Assembly: GCF_014279655.1 (NCBI RefSeq)
Contig: NZ_CP047946.1
Span: 434,001-498,000 of the forward strand
Reading direction: 5' to 3'
Length of the DNA: 64,000 nt
Source: Synechococcus sp. ROS8604
GTDB lineage: Bacteria > Cyanobacteriota > Cyanobacteriia > PCC-6307 > Cyanobiaceae
Shown piece after piece: positions 45,964-56,011 of this stretch. Positions within the stretch are counted from its first letter, which is position 1; the number at the start of each line of letters is the position of its first letter. Both the position numbers and the translations under genes were made by a program. The notes below the pieces were generated by a model. The model saw nothing but the letters and a program-made list of their open reading frames with translations, was not told the origin of the DNA and searched no databases.

Positions 45964-47043
45964 TCAACCGATTGCAGGTGCTTGGAGAGCCACAGGTGTG
46001 GACTCAGCAGCTGCCAGGTCGAGGGGGAAGTTATGAGCGTTGCGCTCGTGCATCACTTCCATACCAAGTCCAGCTCTGTTAAGAACATCGGCCCAGGTGT
46101 TCAGGACGCGGCCCTGACCATCAAGGATGGACTGGTTGAAGTTGAAGCCGTTCAGGTTGAAGGCCATGGTTGACACGCCAAGGGCGGTGAACCAGATGCC
46201 GACAACAGGCCAGGCAGCAAGGAAGAAGTGAAGGCTACGGCTGTTGTTGAAGGAGGCGTATTGGAAGATCAAGCGACCGAAATAGCCGTGAGCTGCAACG
46301 ATGTTGTAGGTCTCTTCTTCTTGGCCGAACTTGTAGCCGTAGTTCTGGGACTCGGTCTCGGTTGTTTCACGAACCAAGGAAGAGGTCACCAGTGAGCCGT
46401 GCATGGCGGAGAACAGTGAACCACCGAAAACACCAGCCACACCAAGCATGTGGAAGGGGTGCATCAGGATGTTGTGCTCAGCCTGGAAGACCAACATGTA
46501 GTTGAAGGTTCCAGAGATGCCCAGGGGCATGGCGTCAGAGAACGAACCCTGACCGAAGGGATAGACCAGGAAGACTGCAGATGCAGCAGCAACAGGTGCG
46601 CTGTAGGCAACACAGATCCAAGGGCGCATGCCCAAGCGGTAGGAAAGTTCCCACTCACGTCCCATGTAGGCGTAGATGCCGATCAGGAAGTGGAACACAA
46701 CCAGTTGGAAAGGACCGCCGTTGTAGAGCCACTCGTCGAGTGAAGCAGCTTCCCAGATGGGGTAGAAGTGCAAGCCGATGGCGTTGCTGGAAGGAACAAC
46801 AGCACCAGAGATGATGTTGTTGCCATACATCAGAGAACCTGCAACAGGCTCGCGGATGCCGTCGATATCAACCGGAGGTGCGGCGATGAAAGCGACGATG
46901 AAGCAAGTGGTAGCGGCAAGCAGGGTGGGGATCATCAGAACACCGAACCAACCGACATAAAGACGGTTGTTGGTGGAGGTGACCCACTCACAGAACTGCT
47001 GCCAGCCGTTAGCGCCGGAGCGCTGCTGGATGGTGGTAGTCAT
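45964..47043 (-). CDS. psbA: Photosystem II D1 protein, copy 2 (D1:2 form)
   Basis: The encoded 359 residues are identical to copies 1 and 3, including Glu130. Its upstream 307 bases are the same as for copy 1, so both should respond to the same signals. It lies in the middle of the array, so most of it could recombine with either neighbour. Confidence 0.98.
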   Translation of the reverse strand: MTTTIQQRSGANGWQQFCEWVTSTNNRLYVGWFGVLMIPTLLAATTCFIVAFIAAPPVDIDGIREPVAGSLMYGNNIISGAVVPSSNAIGLHFYPIWEAASLDEWLYNGGPFQLVVFHFLIGIYAYMGREWELSYRLGMRPWICVAYSAPVAAASAVFLVYPFGQGSFSDAMPLGISGTFNYMLVFQAEHNILMHPFHMLGVAGVFGGSLFSAMHGSLVTSSLVRETTETESQNYGYKFGQEEETYNIVAAHGYFGRLIFQYASFNNSRSLHFFLAAWPVVGIWFTALGVSTMAFNLNGFNFNQSILDGQGRVLNTWADVLNRAGLGMEVMHERNAHNFPLDLAAAESTPVALQAPAIG

Positions 47044-47350
47044 GAGAACGGAAAAGAGCCTGTGGGACGAATCCCGGTGGCGAATAAAGAAGGTCGGTTA
47101 ACCCGACAAAGGCAATGTAACGGAAGTTTGCGGAGCTGACACGGAATGGGCGCGGAGACTTTCTGATCCCTCCGATCAGCTCAGCTGATCACGCTTGCCC
47201 TGGAGTGGGTTGATGGCCTGAAGGCGATGCCTGAAGCCAAGACCTGAGGGGCAGGGCGATGCTGGAGTCCTTGGCAAGCGGCCATAAAAAAACACCACGC
47301 GCTGGTGGTGTGATCCTTGCCGATGGCAGCAAGGCGTTGAGCATCAGGGT
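47044..47350 (-). promoter_or_regulatory. 307-bp psbA copy 2 upstream region with promoter
   Basis: Sequence is the same as that upstream of copy 1. The core CCGCAAACTTCCGTTACA is at 47116-47133 and the likely -10 TACATT at 47114-47119; the palindrome GTCGG-TTAAC-CCGAC is at 47093-47107. No gene is present. Confidence 0.6.
47286..47311 (-). terminator. Terminator after the 60-residue protein gene, copy 2
   Basis: It is identical to the hairpin at 45494-45519 with a following T-run on the minus strand. Confidence 0.85.
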
Positions 47351-47533
47351 TCAGATGGCTCCGGTGGCGGCCACCGGCTGCATCATGCCCCCATCGCCAT
47401 TGCCGAAATCATCATCATCTGAGTTTTCGTTGGGTTGGCTCAGGGCATAGGCCCCAATAAAAATGCTTCCAACGATGCTGATAACAAGTTGGAACGGAAA
47501 GTTGATGCTTTCAGAGACGACGTATTCGCCCAT
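47351..47533 (-). CDS. 60-residue single-span Asp-rich protein, copy 2
   Basis: Identical to the gene at 45559-45741. It is flanked by the psbA copy 3 terminator upstream and its own terminator downstream, so it is probably a single-gene transcript. Whether it was originally a lone gene between two psbA genes, then duplicated with them, is inferred from the layout. Confidence 0.7.
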   Translation of the reverse strand: MGEYVVSESINFPFQLVISIVGSIFIGAYALSQPNENSDDDDFGNGDGGMMQPVAATGAI

Positions 47534-47688
47534 CAATGAATCTCTGTTACTTTTCTAAATATAGTCGTGAAGCCTGGTTTTGTCAGCTGATTAGTCAGTT
47601 TTTTCAACTGGAATAGGAGAGATTTGGCGTCCTTGTTTGTTTGTTGTTGAGGACCCAGCAATCAACAATCAAACTTTCCAATGCCAAC

Positions 47689-47716
47689 AAAAAAGCCCCC
47701 TCTTTGAGAGGGGGCT
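47689..47716 (-). terminator. Terminator of psbA copy 3
   Basis: It is identical to the terminators of the other two copies: an 11-bp hairpin and six T residues on the minus strand. Confidence 0.92.
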
Positions 47717-47755
47717 TCCTCGTTCAGTTGATCTGAACGTTGGGGAGATTCCAGA

Positions 47756-48835
47756 TCAACCGATTGCAGGTGCTTGGAGAGCCACAGGTGTGGACTCAGC
47801 AGCTGCCAGGTCGAGGGGGAAGTTATGAGCGTTGCGCTCGTGCATCACTTCCATACCAAGTCCAGCTCTGTTAAGAACATCGGCCCAGGTGTTCAGGACG
47901 CGGCCCTGACCATCAAGGATGGACTGGTTGAAGTTGAAGCCGTTCAGGTTGAAGGCCATGGTTGACACGCCAAGGGCGGTGAACCAGATGCCGACAACAG
48001 GCCAGGCAGCAAGGAAGAAGTGAAGGCTACGGCTGTTGTTGAAGGAGGCGTATTGGAAGATCAAGCGACCGAAATAGCCGTGAGCTGCAACGATGTTGTA
48101 GGTCTCTTCTTCTTGGCCGAACTTGTAGCCGTAGTTCTGGGACTCGGTCTCGGTTGTTTCACGAACCAAGGAAGAGGTCACCAGTGAGCCGTGCATGGCG
48201 GAGAACAGTGAACCACCGAAAACACCAGCCACACCAAGCATGTGGAAGGGGTGCATCAGGATGTTGTGCTCAGCCTGGAAGACCAACATGTAGTTGAAGG
48301 TTCCAGAGATGCCCAGGGGCATGGCGTCAGAGAACGAACCCTGACCGAAGGGATAGACCAGGAAGACTGCAGATGCAGCAGCAACAGGTGCGCTGTAGGC
48401 AACACAGATCCAAGGGCGCATGCCCAAGCGGTAGGAAAGTTCCCACTCACGACCCATGTAGGCGTAGATGCCGATCAGGAAGTGGAACACAACCAGTTGG
48501 AAAGGACCGCCGTTGTAGAGCCACTCGTCGAGTGAAGCAGCTTCCCAGATGGGGTAGAAGTGCAAGCCGATGGCGTTGCTGGAAGGAACAACAGCACCAG
48601 AGATGATGTTGTTGCCATACATCAGAGAACCTGCAACAGGCTCGCGGATGCCGTCGATATCAACCGGAGGTGCGGCGATGAAAGCGACGATGAAGCAAGT
48701 GGTAGCGGCAAGCAGGGTGGGGATCATCAGAACACCGAACCAACCGACATAAAGACGGTTGTTGGTGGAGGTGACCCACTCACAGAACTGCTGCCAGCCG
48801 TTAGCGCCGGAGCGCTGCTGGATGGTGGTAGTCAT
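47756..48835 (-). CDS. psbA: Photosystem II D1 protein, copy 3 (D1:2 form)
   Basis: The protein is identical to copies 1 and 2; the only nucleotide difference I see in the gene is at 48452, which changes a Gly codon from GGA to GGT. It is the first copy in the direction of transcription, and its upstream sequence differs from the other two beyond 14 bases before the ATG. It is divergent from a radical SAM gene 163 bases away. Confidence 0.98.
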   Translation of the reverse strand: MTTTIQQRSGANGWQQFCEWVTSTNNRLYVGWFGVLMIPTLLAATTCFIVAFIAAPPVDIDGIREPVAGSLMYGNNIISGAVVPSSNAIGLHFYPIWEAASLDEWLYNGGPFQLVVFHFLIGIYAYMGREWELSYRLGMRPWICVAYSAPVAAASAVFLVYPFGQGSFSDAMPLGISGTFNYMLVFQAEHNILMHPFHMLGVAGVFGGSLFSAMHGSLVTSSLVRETTETESQNYGYKFGQEEETYNIVAAHGYFGRLIFQYASFNNSRSLHFFLAAWPVVGIWFTALGVSTMAFNLNGFNFNQSILDGQGRVLNTWADVLNRAGLGMEVMHERNAHNFPLDLAAAESTPVALQAPAIG

Positions 48836-48998
48836 GAGAACGGAAAAGAAGGTCTCTCAAGGAGACGGTTACGGAAGGGCAGGACGCCCTGCCTGTTCAA
48901 TTGTAAAGCAAGTTTGCGGTTTGTAACCGCTTCTTGATGAAGCAATCCTGAAGCCCGGGGTCGGGCGTTGCAGCGGATGCAGTTGTTAGCGTCCGCTG
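48836..48998 (-). promoter_or_regulatory. psbA copy 3 promoter and leader, differing from copies 1-2
   Basis: On the minus strand CCGCAAACTTGCTTTACA (48902-48919) matches the copy 1-2 core at 16 of 18 positions although surrounding sequence is unrelated. TACAAT (48900-48905) is the likely -10, closer to consensus than in copies 1-2. The leader of about 57 bases has a 6-bp hairpin GGCAGG/CCTGCC at 48878-48893. The radical SAM gene starts divergently at 48999. Confidence 0.6.
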
Positions 48999-50603
48999 AT
49001 GAGCAACGCAGCACCGATCGCGACGTCAAGGGCAGCAGGTGAAAGGGTCCTGTTTGTGCGCTTGCCATGCAATCCAATCTTTCCGATCGGCCCGATTTAT
49101 CTGGCCGATCACTTGCACAAGTGTTTTCCGGAATTGCCCCAGCGCATTCTTGATCTGGCGGCCCTTCCGGTTCTTGATGTTGAAGGTGTTCTGCTCAACG
49201 TGGTGGATCAGTTTCGGCCCACGTTGTTGGTCTTCTCTTGGAGAGACATTCAGATCTATGCGCCTGTGGATGGCCGAGGCGGGAATCCACTTCAAAATTC
49301 CTTTGAAGTGTTTTATGCACGCAACCCTCTGAAGCGAGTCAAGGGGGCCTTGGGTGGATTGCGCTTGATGACCAGTCATTACGGCGAACTTCATCGCAAT
49401 CAAAAATTGGTGCGTCGTGGTTTGAAACGGGCGCGTCGCCATCGTCCAGAAGCGCGTGCCGTTTTAGGTGGTGGTGCCGTCAGTGTTTTTTACGAACAGC
49501 TGGGCCGGTCCTTGCCGAAGGGAACCATCATTTCCATCGGGGAGGGTGAGCCACTTCTGGAAAAGCTGTTGGCTCAGCAACCGCTTGATGGAGAGAGATG
49601 TTTTGTTGTGGGAGAGGCGCCTCGCCGGGGTTTGATTCATGAGCAACCCGAGAGCAGGCCAAAGACAGCGTGTGATTACAACTACATCGCTTCGATTTGG
49701 CCGCAGCTGGATTGGTACTTAGAAGGTGGAGACTTTTACGTTGGTGTTCAGACCAAGCGAGGGTGCCCTCACAACTGTTGCTATTGCGTCTACACCGTTG
49801 TGGAAGGCAAGCAGGTAAGGGTCAATCCTGTGCAGGAAGTTGTCGCTGAAATGCGTCAGCTTTATGACCGTGGGGTGCGGGGCTTCTGGTTTACCGATGC
49901 GCAGTTCATCCCCGCTCGGAAATACATCGAGGATGCAAAGGAGCTGTTGCGTGCGATCAAAGCGGAAGGTCTAACGGGGATTCGTTGGGCGGCCTACATC
50001 CGTGCCGACAACTTGGATCCTGAGTTGGCCCAGTTGATGGTTGAGACCGGCATGAGTTATTTCGAAATTGGCATTACTTCAGGTTCCCAGGAGCTTGTGC
50101 GCAAGATGCGTATGGGGTACAACCTGCGCACTGTTTTGGAAAGTTGCCGGATGCTTGCCGACGCGGGCTTCCGTGATCACGTGTCGGTGAATTACTCCTT
50201 CAATGTGATCGATGAAAGGCCTGAAACGATTCGGCAAACCGTGGCGTATCACCGGGAACTCGAAACGATTTTTGGTGAAGATCTGGTTGAACCTGCCATC
50301 TTCTTCATCGGCTTACAGCCGCATACTCACCTCGAGCAATACGGCTTTGATCAAGGCTTGATCAAGCCTGGCTACAACCCGATGAGCATGATTCCCTGGA
50401 CGGCGCGCAAACTCCTTTGGAATCCTGAGCCGATGGGCAGCACGTTTGGTCGGGTTTGCCTTGAAGCGTTTGATCGCGATCCCAGTCATTTCGGTAAAAC
50501 GGTGATGGGGCTTCTCGAACGCGACTACGGCACAGCTCCGCTTGAAGAAGCCCTGCGTGCTCCCGTTGAAGGCCGCAAGGCTTTGGCGACGGCGACCCGC
50601 TAG
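48999..50603 (+). CDS. B12-binding-type radical SAM protein, function unknown
   Basis: The 534-residue protein has an N-terminal cobalamin-binding-like Rossmann region (VLFVRLPCNPIFPIGPIYLA; GGAVSVFYEQLG; ISIGEGEPLLEKLL) and a radical SAM domain with the cluster motif CPHNCCYC, Cys256, Cys260 and Cys263. YFEIGITSGSQELVRKMRMG and FNVIDERPET follow in the usual barrel positions. The DxHxxG motif of true B12 binders is not obvious. Similar cyanobacterial proteins occur but I cannot give a reaction. It shares a 163-base divergent region with psbA copy 3, which may link its expression to light. Confidence 0.8.
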   Translation: MSNAAPIATSRAAGERVLFVRLPCNPIFPIGPIYLADHLHKCFPELPQRILDLAALPVLDVEGVLLNVVDQFRPTLLVFSWRDIQIYAPVDGRGGNPLQNSFEVFYARNPLKRVKGALGGLRLMTSHYGELHRNQKLVRRGLKRARRHRPEARAVLGGGAVSVFYEQLGRSLPKGTIISIGEGEPLLEKLLAQQPLDGERCFVVGEAPRRGLIHEQPESRPKTACDYNYIASIWPQLDWYLEGGDFYVGVQTKRGCPHNCCYCVYTVVEGKQVRVNPVQEVVAEMRQLYDRGVRGFWFTDAQFIPARKYIEDAKELLRAIKAEGLTGIRWAAYIRADNLDPELAQLMVETGMSYFEIGITSGSQELVRKMRMGYNLRTVLESCRMLADAGFRDHVSVNYSFNVIDERPETIRQTVAYHRELETIFGEDLVEPAIFFIGLQPHTHLEQYGFDQGLIKPGYNPMSMIPWTARKLLWNPEPMGSTFGRVCLEAFDRDPSHFGKTVMGLLERDYGTAPLEEALRAPVEGRKALATATR

Positions 50604-50604
50604 C

Positions 50605-51420
50605 TCAGCGCCACCAGCGGCGGCGCACCAGGATTAATCCCGCCAGCCCGACCCAGCCCAGGAGGCCTCCGATCGGGTTGGGATTGGCCCCGCCAGGACC
50701 CAAGAGCCAAACCGGCCCTGTCGCCGGCACGCTGATCAGGCCGGATTGCAGGGCAAACCAGCCCCCAACCAGTCCGCCGTGAAGTCCAACCGATCCCCAG
50801 AGCGCACCATGATCGGCCCGCCGTTGCAGCGCTAGGGCCAGCCCCAAGAGCGTCAGCCCTACCAGCAGACCAATCGCTTCGATCGCGGGCAGCTGGTACC
50901 AGGGATGCACCAGAGCAAAGAAGGCAGCCTGCAAGCAAATGGCCTGTTGACGGCCTGCCATCAGCTCCAATTCACCCCAGAGCCAACCACGAAAGAGCAG
51001 TTCCTCAGCGAATCCCAATCCAAGCAGCAGGGCGATGGCGTTAAGGAGTTGTCCGGCTGAAAGTTGCCCCTGCCATTGGCTTTGGCCACTGAGCAGTAGG
51101 ACCACAACCACGCCAAAAAGAAGTGCAGCTGCCTTTAAGAATCCGCGAAGGAAGGCGCGTAGCCCCGCAGCGGCAGGGACGACAACCCCCAGCTTTTGCC
51201 AAGGATGTTCGACGCCCCAGCTGCGTCGCAATCGCCAAGGCAGGGTGAGCAACAGCAGCAGCAACGCCACCACCACTCCAGCCAGGTTCACCTGGTCCGG
51301 GCGCCATTGGGGGAAGATCAGCGCTAGAGGTCGTGCGCTCAGCCAACCCAGCCCGTAGAGCACCGGTACATAGAAGAGCGTTCCCCACCAGTGCAACGTT
51401 GATCTGGGGGGGGGCTGCAT
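50605..51420 (-). CDS. CPBP-family intramembrane metalloprotease
   Basis: The 271-residue protein has seven or eight membrane helices and the CAAX-protease/bacteriocin-processing motifs: EELLFRGWLWG near 140-150, FFALVHPWYQ near 168-177 and GLHGGLVGGW near 215-224, the metal and catalytic residues being the EE pair and two His. The ATG at 51420 overlaps the clpS stop as TGATG. Cyanobacterial substrates are unknown. Confidence 0.87.
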   Translation of the reverse strand: MQPPPRSTLHWWGTLFYVPVLYGLGWLSARPLALIFPQWRPDQVNLAGVVVALLLLLLTLPWRLRRSWGVEHPWQKLGVVVPAAAGLRAFLRGFLKAAALLFGVVVVLLLSGQSQWQGQLSAGQLLNAIALLLGLGFAEELLFRGWLWGELELMAGRQQAICLQAAFFALVHPWYQLPAIEAIGLLVGLTLLGLALALQRRADHGALWGSVGLHGGLVGGWFALQSGLISVPATGPVWLLGPGGANPNPIGGLLGWVGLAGLILVRRRWWR

Positions 51421-51731
51421 CAATCTTCTGGTTCGATGGTGCTGGTGAGGCCCTTGTTCTTCAAGGTTTCGCAGTAGAACTCTGCGGGCTCAATGTCGCA
51501 AACGATCACCAGACCGACCCCCGTGTTGTGGGTTTCCAGCATCACGGCCATCGCGTCCTGTTCACTGAGCTGGGGAACCACCTGCTGAAGCGTGACGACG
51601 ACGTACTCCATGCTGTTAACAGGGTCGTTATGAAGCAAAACCTTGTAGCGGGGCGATGTCTTACGCACCCGCTCGGTTTGCTTATCAAGAACCGCAGCCC
51701 CACCGGGGCTACGGCTGGGTGTATCCACCAT
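51420..51731 (-). CDS. clpS: ATP-dependent Clp protease adaptor ClpS
   Basis: The protein is 103 residues from ATG 51731 (MVDTPSRSPGGAAVLDK). The ClpS core is YKVLLHNDPVNSMEYVV, HNTGVGLVIVCDIEPAEFY. It binds N-degron substrates and hands them to ClpC/ClpA for degradation. In-frame alternatives are ATG 51776, which overlaps the dapL stop by four bases, and GTG 51737, which has AAGGAG nine bases upstream; the start is therefore uncertain. It is the middle gene of dapL-clpS-CPBP. Confidence 0.93.
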   Translation of the reverse strand: MVDTPSRSPGGAAVLDKQTERVRKTSPRYKVLLHNDPVNSMEYVVVTLQQVVPQLSEQDAMAVMLETHNTGVGLVIVCDIEPAEFYCETLKNKGLTSTIEPED

Positions 51732-51772
51732 TGCCACTGATTCCCACTCCTTCCAATCTAGGAGTGATGAGG

Positions 51773-52999
51773 TCATAGGTTGCGGATGCGGGTCATCGCT
51801 TCGTCCACGTTGCTGCGGCTGTTGAAGGCGGAAAGGCGGAAATAGCCCTCTCCTGCAGCCCCGAAGCCACTGCCGGGAGTTCCCACCACGTTGGCCTTCT
51901 GAAGGAGGTGATCGAAGAAGCTCCAGGAGTCCATTCCGGAAGGGGTTTTCAGCCACACATAGGGCGCGTGCTGTCCTCCATGCACTTCGATGCCTGCGGC
52001 ACTGAGCTCGCCCCGGATGATGGCAGCGTTCTCCATGTAAAAGCTCACAAGCGCCTTCACCTCCTGTTTCCCTGCGTCGGAATACACCGCTTCCGCACCG
52101 CGTTGAATGATGTAGCTCACACCGTTGAACTTGGTGCTCTGCCGACGGTTCCAAAGCCCCCAAAGCTCCACCTCTGAACCATCGTCGGCTTGGCCTTTGA
52201 GCCCTTTGGGAACAACGGTTAGGGCGCAACGGGTGCCTGTAAATCCGGCGTTTTTGGAGAAGGAGCGGAATTCGATCGCACACTCGCGAGCGCCCTCGAT
52301 CTCATAGATGGAATGGGGTAGCTCGGGATCCTGAATGAAGGCTTCATAAGCGGCATCAAACAGAATCAAGGCTTTGTTGGCACGGGCGTAGTCCACCCAC
52401 GCTTTGAGTTGAGCCTTCGTCGCGACAGCGCCCGTGGGGTTGTTGGGATAACAGAGATAGATCAGGTCCACAGGTTCACTGGGAATCTGCGCTGCAAAGC
52501 CGTTGTCGGCAGTGATCGGCAGGTAGGTGAGGCCGCCATAACGGCCGTCATCGCCTGCTTCGCCTGTGCGACCAGCCATCACATTGCTATCGACGTAGAC
52601 CGGATACACCGGATCGGTGACTGCAATGCGGTTACCACTCCCGAGGATGTCGAGGATATTGCTGCTGTCGCATTTGGAGCCATCCGACACAAAGATCTCC
52701 TCTGCGCTGATCTCACAGCCCCTGGCTTGGAAGTCATCGCGGGCAATCGCCTCACGAAGCCAGGCATAACCCTGTTCTGGTCCATAGCCGTGGAACCCTT
52801 CCGCCGTCCCCATCTCGTCGATGGCTGATTTCATGGCGTTGCGACAGGCCAACGGTAGGGGCTCTGTGACGTCTCCGATGCCGAGACGAATCAGCTGGGC
52901 CCCGGGGTTGGCGCTGCTAAAGGCCTTCACCCTGCGGCCAATCTCCGGGAACAGATAACCCGCTTTGAGTTTCAGGTAATTGCCGTTGACCTTGACCAC
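51773..52999 (-). CDS. dapL: LL-diaminopimelate aminotransferase
   Basis: From GTG 52999 ([20 protein letters not shown]) the protein is 408 residues, the usual DapL length; a longer frame to 53107 overlaps the divergent gene. Motifs: [29 protein letters not shown], and [12 protein letters not shown] with the PLP-binding Lys. It makes LL-diaminopimelate directly from tetrahydrodipicolinate and glutamate in lysine and peptidoglycan synthesis, the pathway of plants and cyanobacteria. Confidence 0.95.
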   Translation of the reverse strand: MVKVNGNYLKLKAGYLFPEIGRRVKAFSSANPGAQLIRLGIGDVTEPLPLACRNAMKSAIDEMGTAEGFHGYGPEQGYAWLREAIARDDFQARGCEISAEEIFVSDGSKCDSSNILDILGSGNRIAVTDPVYPVYVDSNVMAGRTGEAGDDGRYGGLTYLPITADNGFAAQIPSEPVDLIYLCYPNNPTGAVATKAQLKAWVDYARANKALILFDAAYEAFIQDPELPHSIYEIEGARECAIEFRSFSKNAGFTGTRCALTVVPKGLKGQADDGSEVELWGLWNRRQSTKFNGVSYIIQRGAEAVYSDAGKQEVKALVSFYMENAAIIRGELSAAGIEVHGGQHAPYVWLKTPSGMDSWSFFDHLLQKANVVGTPGSGFGAAGEGYFRLSAFNSRSNVDEAMTRIRNL

Positions 53000-53056
53000 G
53001 AATGACTGGGGTTGCTGCGGGCATCCTGCTACATACGATGAAAGAAGCAGGGCCTG

Positions 53057-55750
53057 GTGGTCGTGATTGTCGCCCCGTCCCACTCGAAGCAGGATCCGGA
53101 TCCCCACGCTGTCGTGGCGTTTGACCAGCTTGTGGATGCCTCAATCAATCGCCCCGCCCGCTACATGGGCCATGAGTTGGGGGTGGAGCCACGGGATTGG
53201 GAGGCGGCGCGGGTTCGCTGGGCTCTGACCTACCCCGAGATTTACGAGGTGGGCTCCAGCAACCTCGGCCACATCATTCTCTATTCCATCCTCAATGCTG
53301 TTCCCGGTCAGCTCTGTGATCGGGCCTATCTCCCGGAGGCTGATCTATCCGAGAGGCTGAAAGAGCGGAATCAAGCGCTGTTTGCGGTGGAGAGCAGGAG
53401 GCCGCTCCCCGCCTTCGACATTCTTGGCTTCAGCCTCAGTTACGAGCTGGGTGCGACCAACATTCTCGCCATGTTGGATTTGGCGAAAGTGCCGCTTTAT
53501 GCGGCAGAGCGAGGCGACTTGCCCCTCTCTCACCCTGAGTCCCCGCCTCTGATTTTTGCTGGCGGTCCCACCGCCACCAGCAACCCTGAGCCCTATGCAG
53601 CTTTTTTCGACTTCATTGCTTTAGGGGACGGGGAGGAACTTCTCCCTGAGATTGGATTGGTGGTGGCCGAAGCCATAGCGGCGGGTTGGTCGCGAACGGA
53701 CTTGCTCCGTGATCTGGCTCTTGTCCCAGGGGTTTATGTGCCCTCGCTCTATGGACTGGATCCGCAAGGGATCAGCGTGGCGCCGCTGGAGCCTGGTCTC
53801 CCGGCGCGCCCGTTGAGGCGCGTGGCCACTCCCATGCCACATTACGCGATGGGACTCGTTCCCCATGTCGAAACCGTGCATGACCGATTAACGGTGGAAA
53901 TTCGGCGTGGCTGCACCCGCGGCTGTCGTTTTTGCCAACCGGGAATGCTGACGAGGCCAGCAAGAGACGTGGAGCCTGAGGCCGTCATTGAGGCGATTGA
54001 AACGGGAATGCAGCGAACGGGTTACAGCGACTTTTCGTTGCTGTCGTTGAGCTGCAGCGATTATTTGGCGTTGCCCGCTGTGGGCGTCGAGCTTCGTAAC
54101 CGTCTCGCCGATCGCAATGTCACGCTTCAGTTGCCGAGTCAGCGGGTGGACCGGTTTGATGACGATATCGCTCACATTCTTGGGGGTTCCAGGCAGTCAG
54201 GGCTCACGTTTGCACCGGAAGCCGGCACCCAGCGGCTGAGAGACATTGTGAACAAAGGCCTGACGGATACCGACCTTGTGGATGGAATCCGCACGGCCAT
54301 GCAGAACGGCTTCCGAAAGGTGAAGCTCTATTTCATGATCGGGCTGCCTGGTGAGACCGATGCCGATGTGCTCGGCATCGCCGAGACCTGTCGGATGTTG
54401 CTCGATCGCTGCCGCGATTTGGGTCGCCTCAATCTCAACATCACCATCAGTAATTTCACCCCAAAACCGCATACGCCGTTTCAGTGGCACAGCGTTTCGA
54501 CGGCAGAGTTTTTAAGGCGTCAGCAGTTGCTTCGGGAGGCCGGGAAGCGCCTCCGTGGTGTCCGCTTCAACTTCACGGATGTGAGGCTCTCGGCCATGGA
54601 GGACTTCGTCGGTCGTGGGGATCGGAGCCTGGCGCCTGTCATCGAAGCGGCATGGCGTGCGGGGGCAGGGATGGATGCCTGGTTCGAGGCCCTCGATCGC
54701 ACCTATGAGGCTTGGACGGGCGCGATTGCCGCAGCAGGCCTTGAAGGTCGCTACCGGGCTCTTGAGCTCGGCGGCTGGGGACGGGCGAATGCGCTCAGCG
54801 AGGAGGGGTTGGATGCCTTTTGTGCTCAGCCGCTGCCTTGGGATCACATCGATACCGGGATTGAGAAGCGCTGGTTGGCTGAAGACCTCAAGCGAGCGCT
54901 CGACGCGGCTGTGGTTCCGGATTGTTCGTTTGATGGATGCAGCAGTTGTGGGGTCTGTGGCCCTGACCTAGGCCACAACGTGGTGATTCCTGCTCCTGAG
55001 ATCCCGGTTCAGAAGCCAAGGCAAGCTCCACCGAGTGATCGGGTCTGCCGGATCAGGTTTCGTTTCAGCAAAACAGGCGCGATGGCCCTGCTCAGCCATC
55101 TGGATTTGGTGCGCTTGTTTGAGCGTGCGCTTCGACGGGCTGAATTGCCGGTGAGTTTCACCGGTGGCTTTCACCCCCTTCCCCGGCTTCAGCTCGCCTT
55201 GGCGCTGCCACTAGGCGTGCAAGGGGAGGGGGAATGGATGGATTTGGAATTCATCGAACAGGTGGAGGCGCTTCAGGTTTTGAAGCGTTGGCAGCAGACC
55301 CTTCCGCCAGGTCTTGAGTTGATGGAGGCCCATGAAGTGCCCGTGTCTGGCCAGAGCCTCTCGCAGCAACTGGAAGCAGCCCGATGGAGCTTTGAGCTGA
55401 AACCTCAAGCGGGCGACCCTTCGATTTCGTTGGCGCGCTGGAAGCAGGGCGTGGATGATTTGTTGTCGCGTGACACGCTTGTTTGGCATGACACCGATAA
55501 AAAAGGTCGTCCTCGTCAGCGCGATTGCAGACCTGCTTTAGAGAGGCTTGAGATTGTTGCCCCAGGCAATGGAGGCTTGGTTGATGGAGGGTTGGCTGAT
55601 GGGGTGACGCTTGCCTTCTTCGCCCATATCGATAACCAAGGACGGAGCCTGAAGCCCGCTCAGTTGCAGCACTGGTTGTCTGAAGCCTTGGAGCAGTCTT
55701 TACATCTTCACAATGTTCGGCGCCTCGAGTTACGGCTTGTGCGGTGCTAA
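53057..55750 (+). CDS. Large B12-binding-type radical SAM protein with C-terminal DUF2344
   Basis: The 897-residue protein starts at GTG 53057 (or GTG 53063). Residues about 50-230 resemble the cobalamin-binding part of this family ([45 protein letters not shown]). The iron-sulfur motif CTRGCRFC is at 286-293. A cysteine-rich patch [13 protein letters not shown] and a DUF2344 domain ([40 protein letters not shown]) end the protein. Families with this layout are commonly encoded just before RNase E/G, as here; the substrate is unknown. Confidence 0.88.
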   Translation: MVVIVAPSHSKQDPDPHAVVAFDQLVDASINRPARYMGHELGVEPRDWEAARVRWALTYPEIYEVGSSNLGHIILYSILNAVPGQLCDRAYLPEADLSERLKERNQALFAVESRRPLPAFDILGFSLSYELGATNILAMLDLAKVPLYAAERGDLPLSHPESPPLIFAGGPTATSNPEPYAAFFDFIALGDGEELLPEIGLVVAEAIAAGWSRTDLLRDLALVPGVYVPSLYGLDPQGISVAPLEPGLPARPLRRVATPMPHYAMGLVPHVETVHDRLTVEIRRGCTRGCRFCQPGMLTRPARDVEPEAVIEAIETGMQRTGYSDFSLLSLSCSDYLALPAVGVELRNRLADRNVTLQLPSQRVDRFDDDIAHILGGSRQSGLTFAPEAGTQRLRDIVNKGLTDTDLVDGIRTAMQNGFRKVKLYFMIGLPGETDADVLGIAETCRMLLDRCRDLGRLNLNITISNFTPKPHTPFQWHSVSTAEFLRRQQLLREAGKRLRGVRFNFTDVRLSAMEDFVGRGDRSLAPVIEAAWRAGAGMDAWFEALDRTYEAWTGAIAAAGLEGRYRALELGGWGRANALSEEGLDAFCAQPLPWDHIDTGIEKRWLAEDLKRALDAAVVPDCSFDGCSSCGVCGPDLGHNVVIPAPEIPVQKPRQAPPSDRVCRIRFRFSKTGAMALLSHLDLVRLFERALRRAELPVSFTGGFHPLPRLQLALALPLGVQGEGEWMDLEFIEQVEALQVLKRWQQTLPPGLELMEAHEVPVSGQSLSQQLEAARWSFELKPQAGDPSISLARWKQGVDDLLSRDTLVWHDTDKKGRPRQRDCRPALERLEIVAPGNGGLVDGGLADGVTLAFFAHIDNQGRSLKPAQLQHWLSEALEQSLHLHNVRRLELRLVRC

Positions 55751-56011
55751 ATTGATAACAAGACGACAATCCACGGGCCTGCGCCACGGTTTCGTCCCGA
55801 CCTTCTTGCTCCCACATCTTGCGGAATAAGAGGCCAGAGCCTCCCGTTTCAAACAATTCTCAGGCATTGCAGTCGAGCTCCAAATCAAAGGAGTTATTCA
55901 CTCCGAATGTTTAGGCCGAATCGGTCACCTGAATTCATTCCAATCCCGTGCGACATGCCGGCTGGCTGTTGATCGGGTTCCAATCCTGACGGGCGTCGTC
56001 AGTCATTGTTT
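55751..56011 (+). promoter_or_regulatory. rne upstream and leader region
   Basis: The 261 bases contain no gene. Long rne leaders are known targets of RNase E autoregulation in bacteria, including cyanobacteria; whether this one is used that way is inferred. The part near 55850-55925 is AT-rich. No clear promoter was picked out by eye. Confidence 0.4.

Larger units (their letters stand above)
44042..48849 (-). repeat. Tandem psbA amplification: two 1,792-bp units plus a partial third
   Basis: Unit starts (left edge, GGCGTCCTTG) are at 44042, 45834 and 47626. Each full unit holds, in minus-strand order, a 60-residue protein gene, a terminator, a psbA promoter, psbA and its terminator; the third unit ends 14 bases upstream of the psbA ATG (48849) and then diverges. 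I see only three differences between units 1 and 2 (44160-44162 versus 45952-45954) and one synonymous change in unit 3 (48452, T in units 1-2, A here). This suggests very recent amplification or strong gene conversion. Confidence 0.92.

Noticed and set aside
44042-48849. psbA array as a transposon or phage element
   Set aside because: No transposase, integrase, terminal repeats or phage genes were found. The repeat consists only of psbA, a small gene and control signals.
51732-52283. N-terminal extension of clpS to 287 codons
   Set aside because: The extension covers dapL in another frame and has no similarity to ClpS; the family is about 100 residues long.
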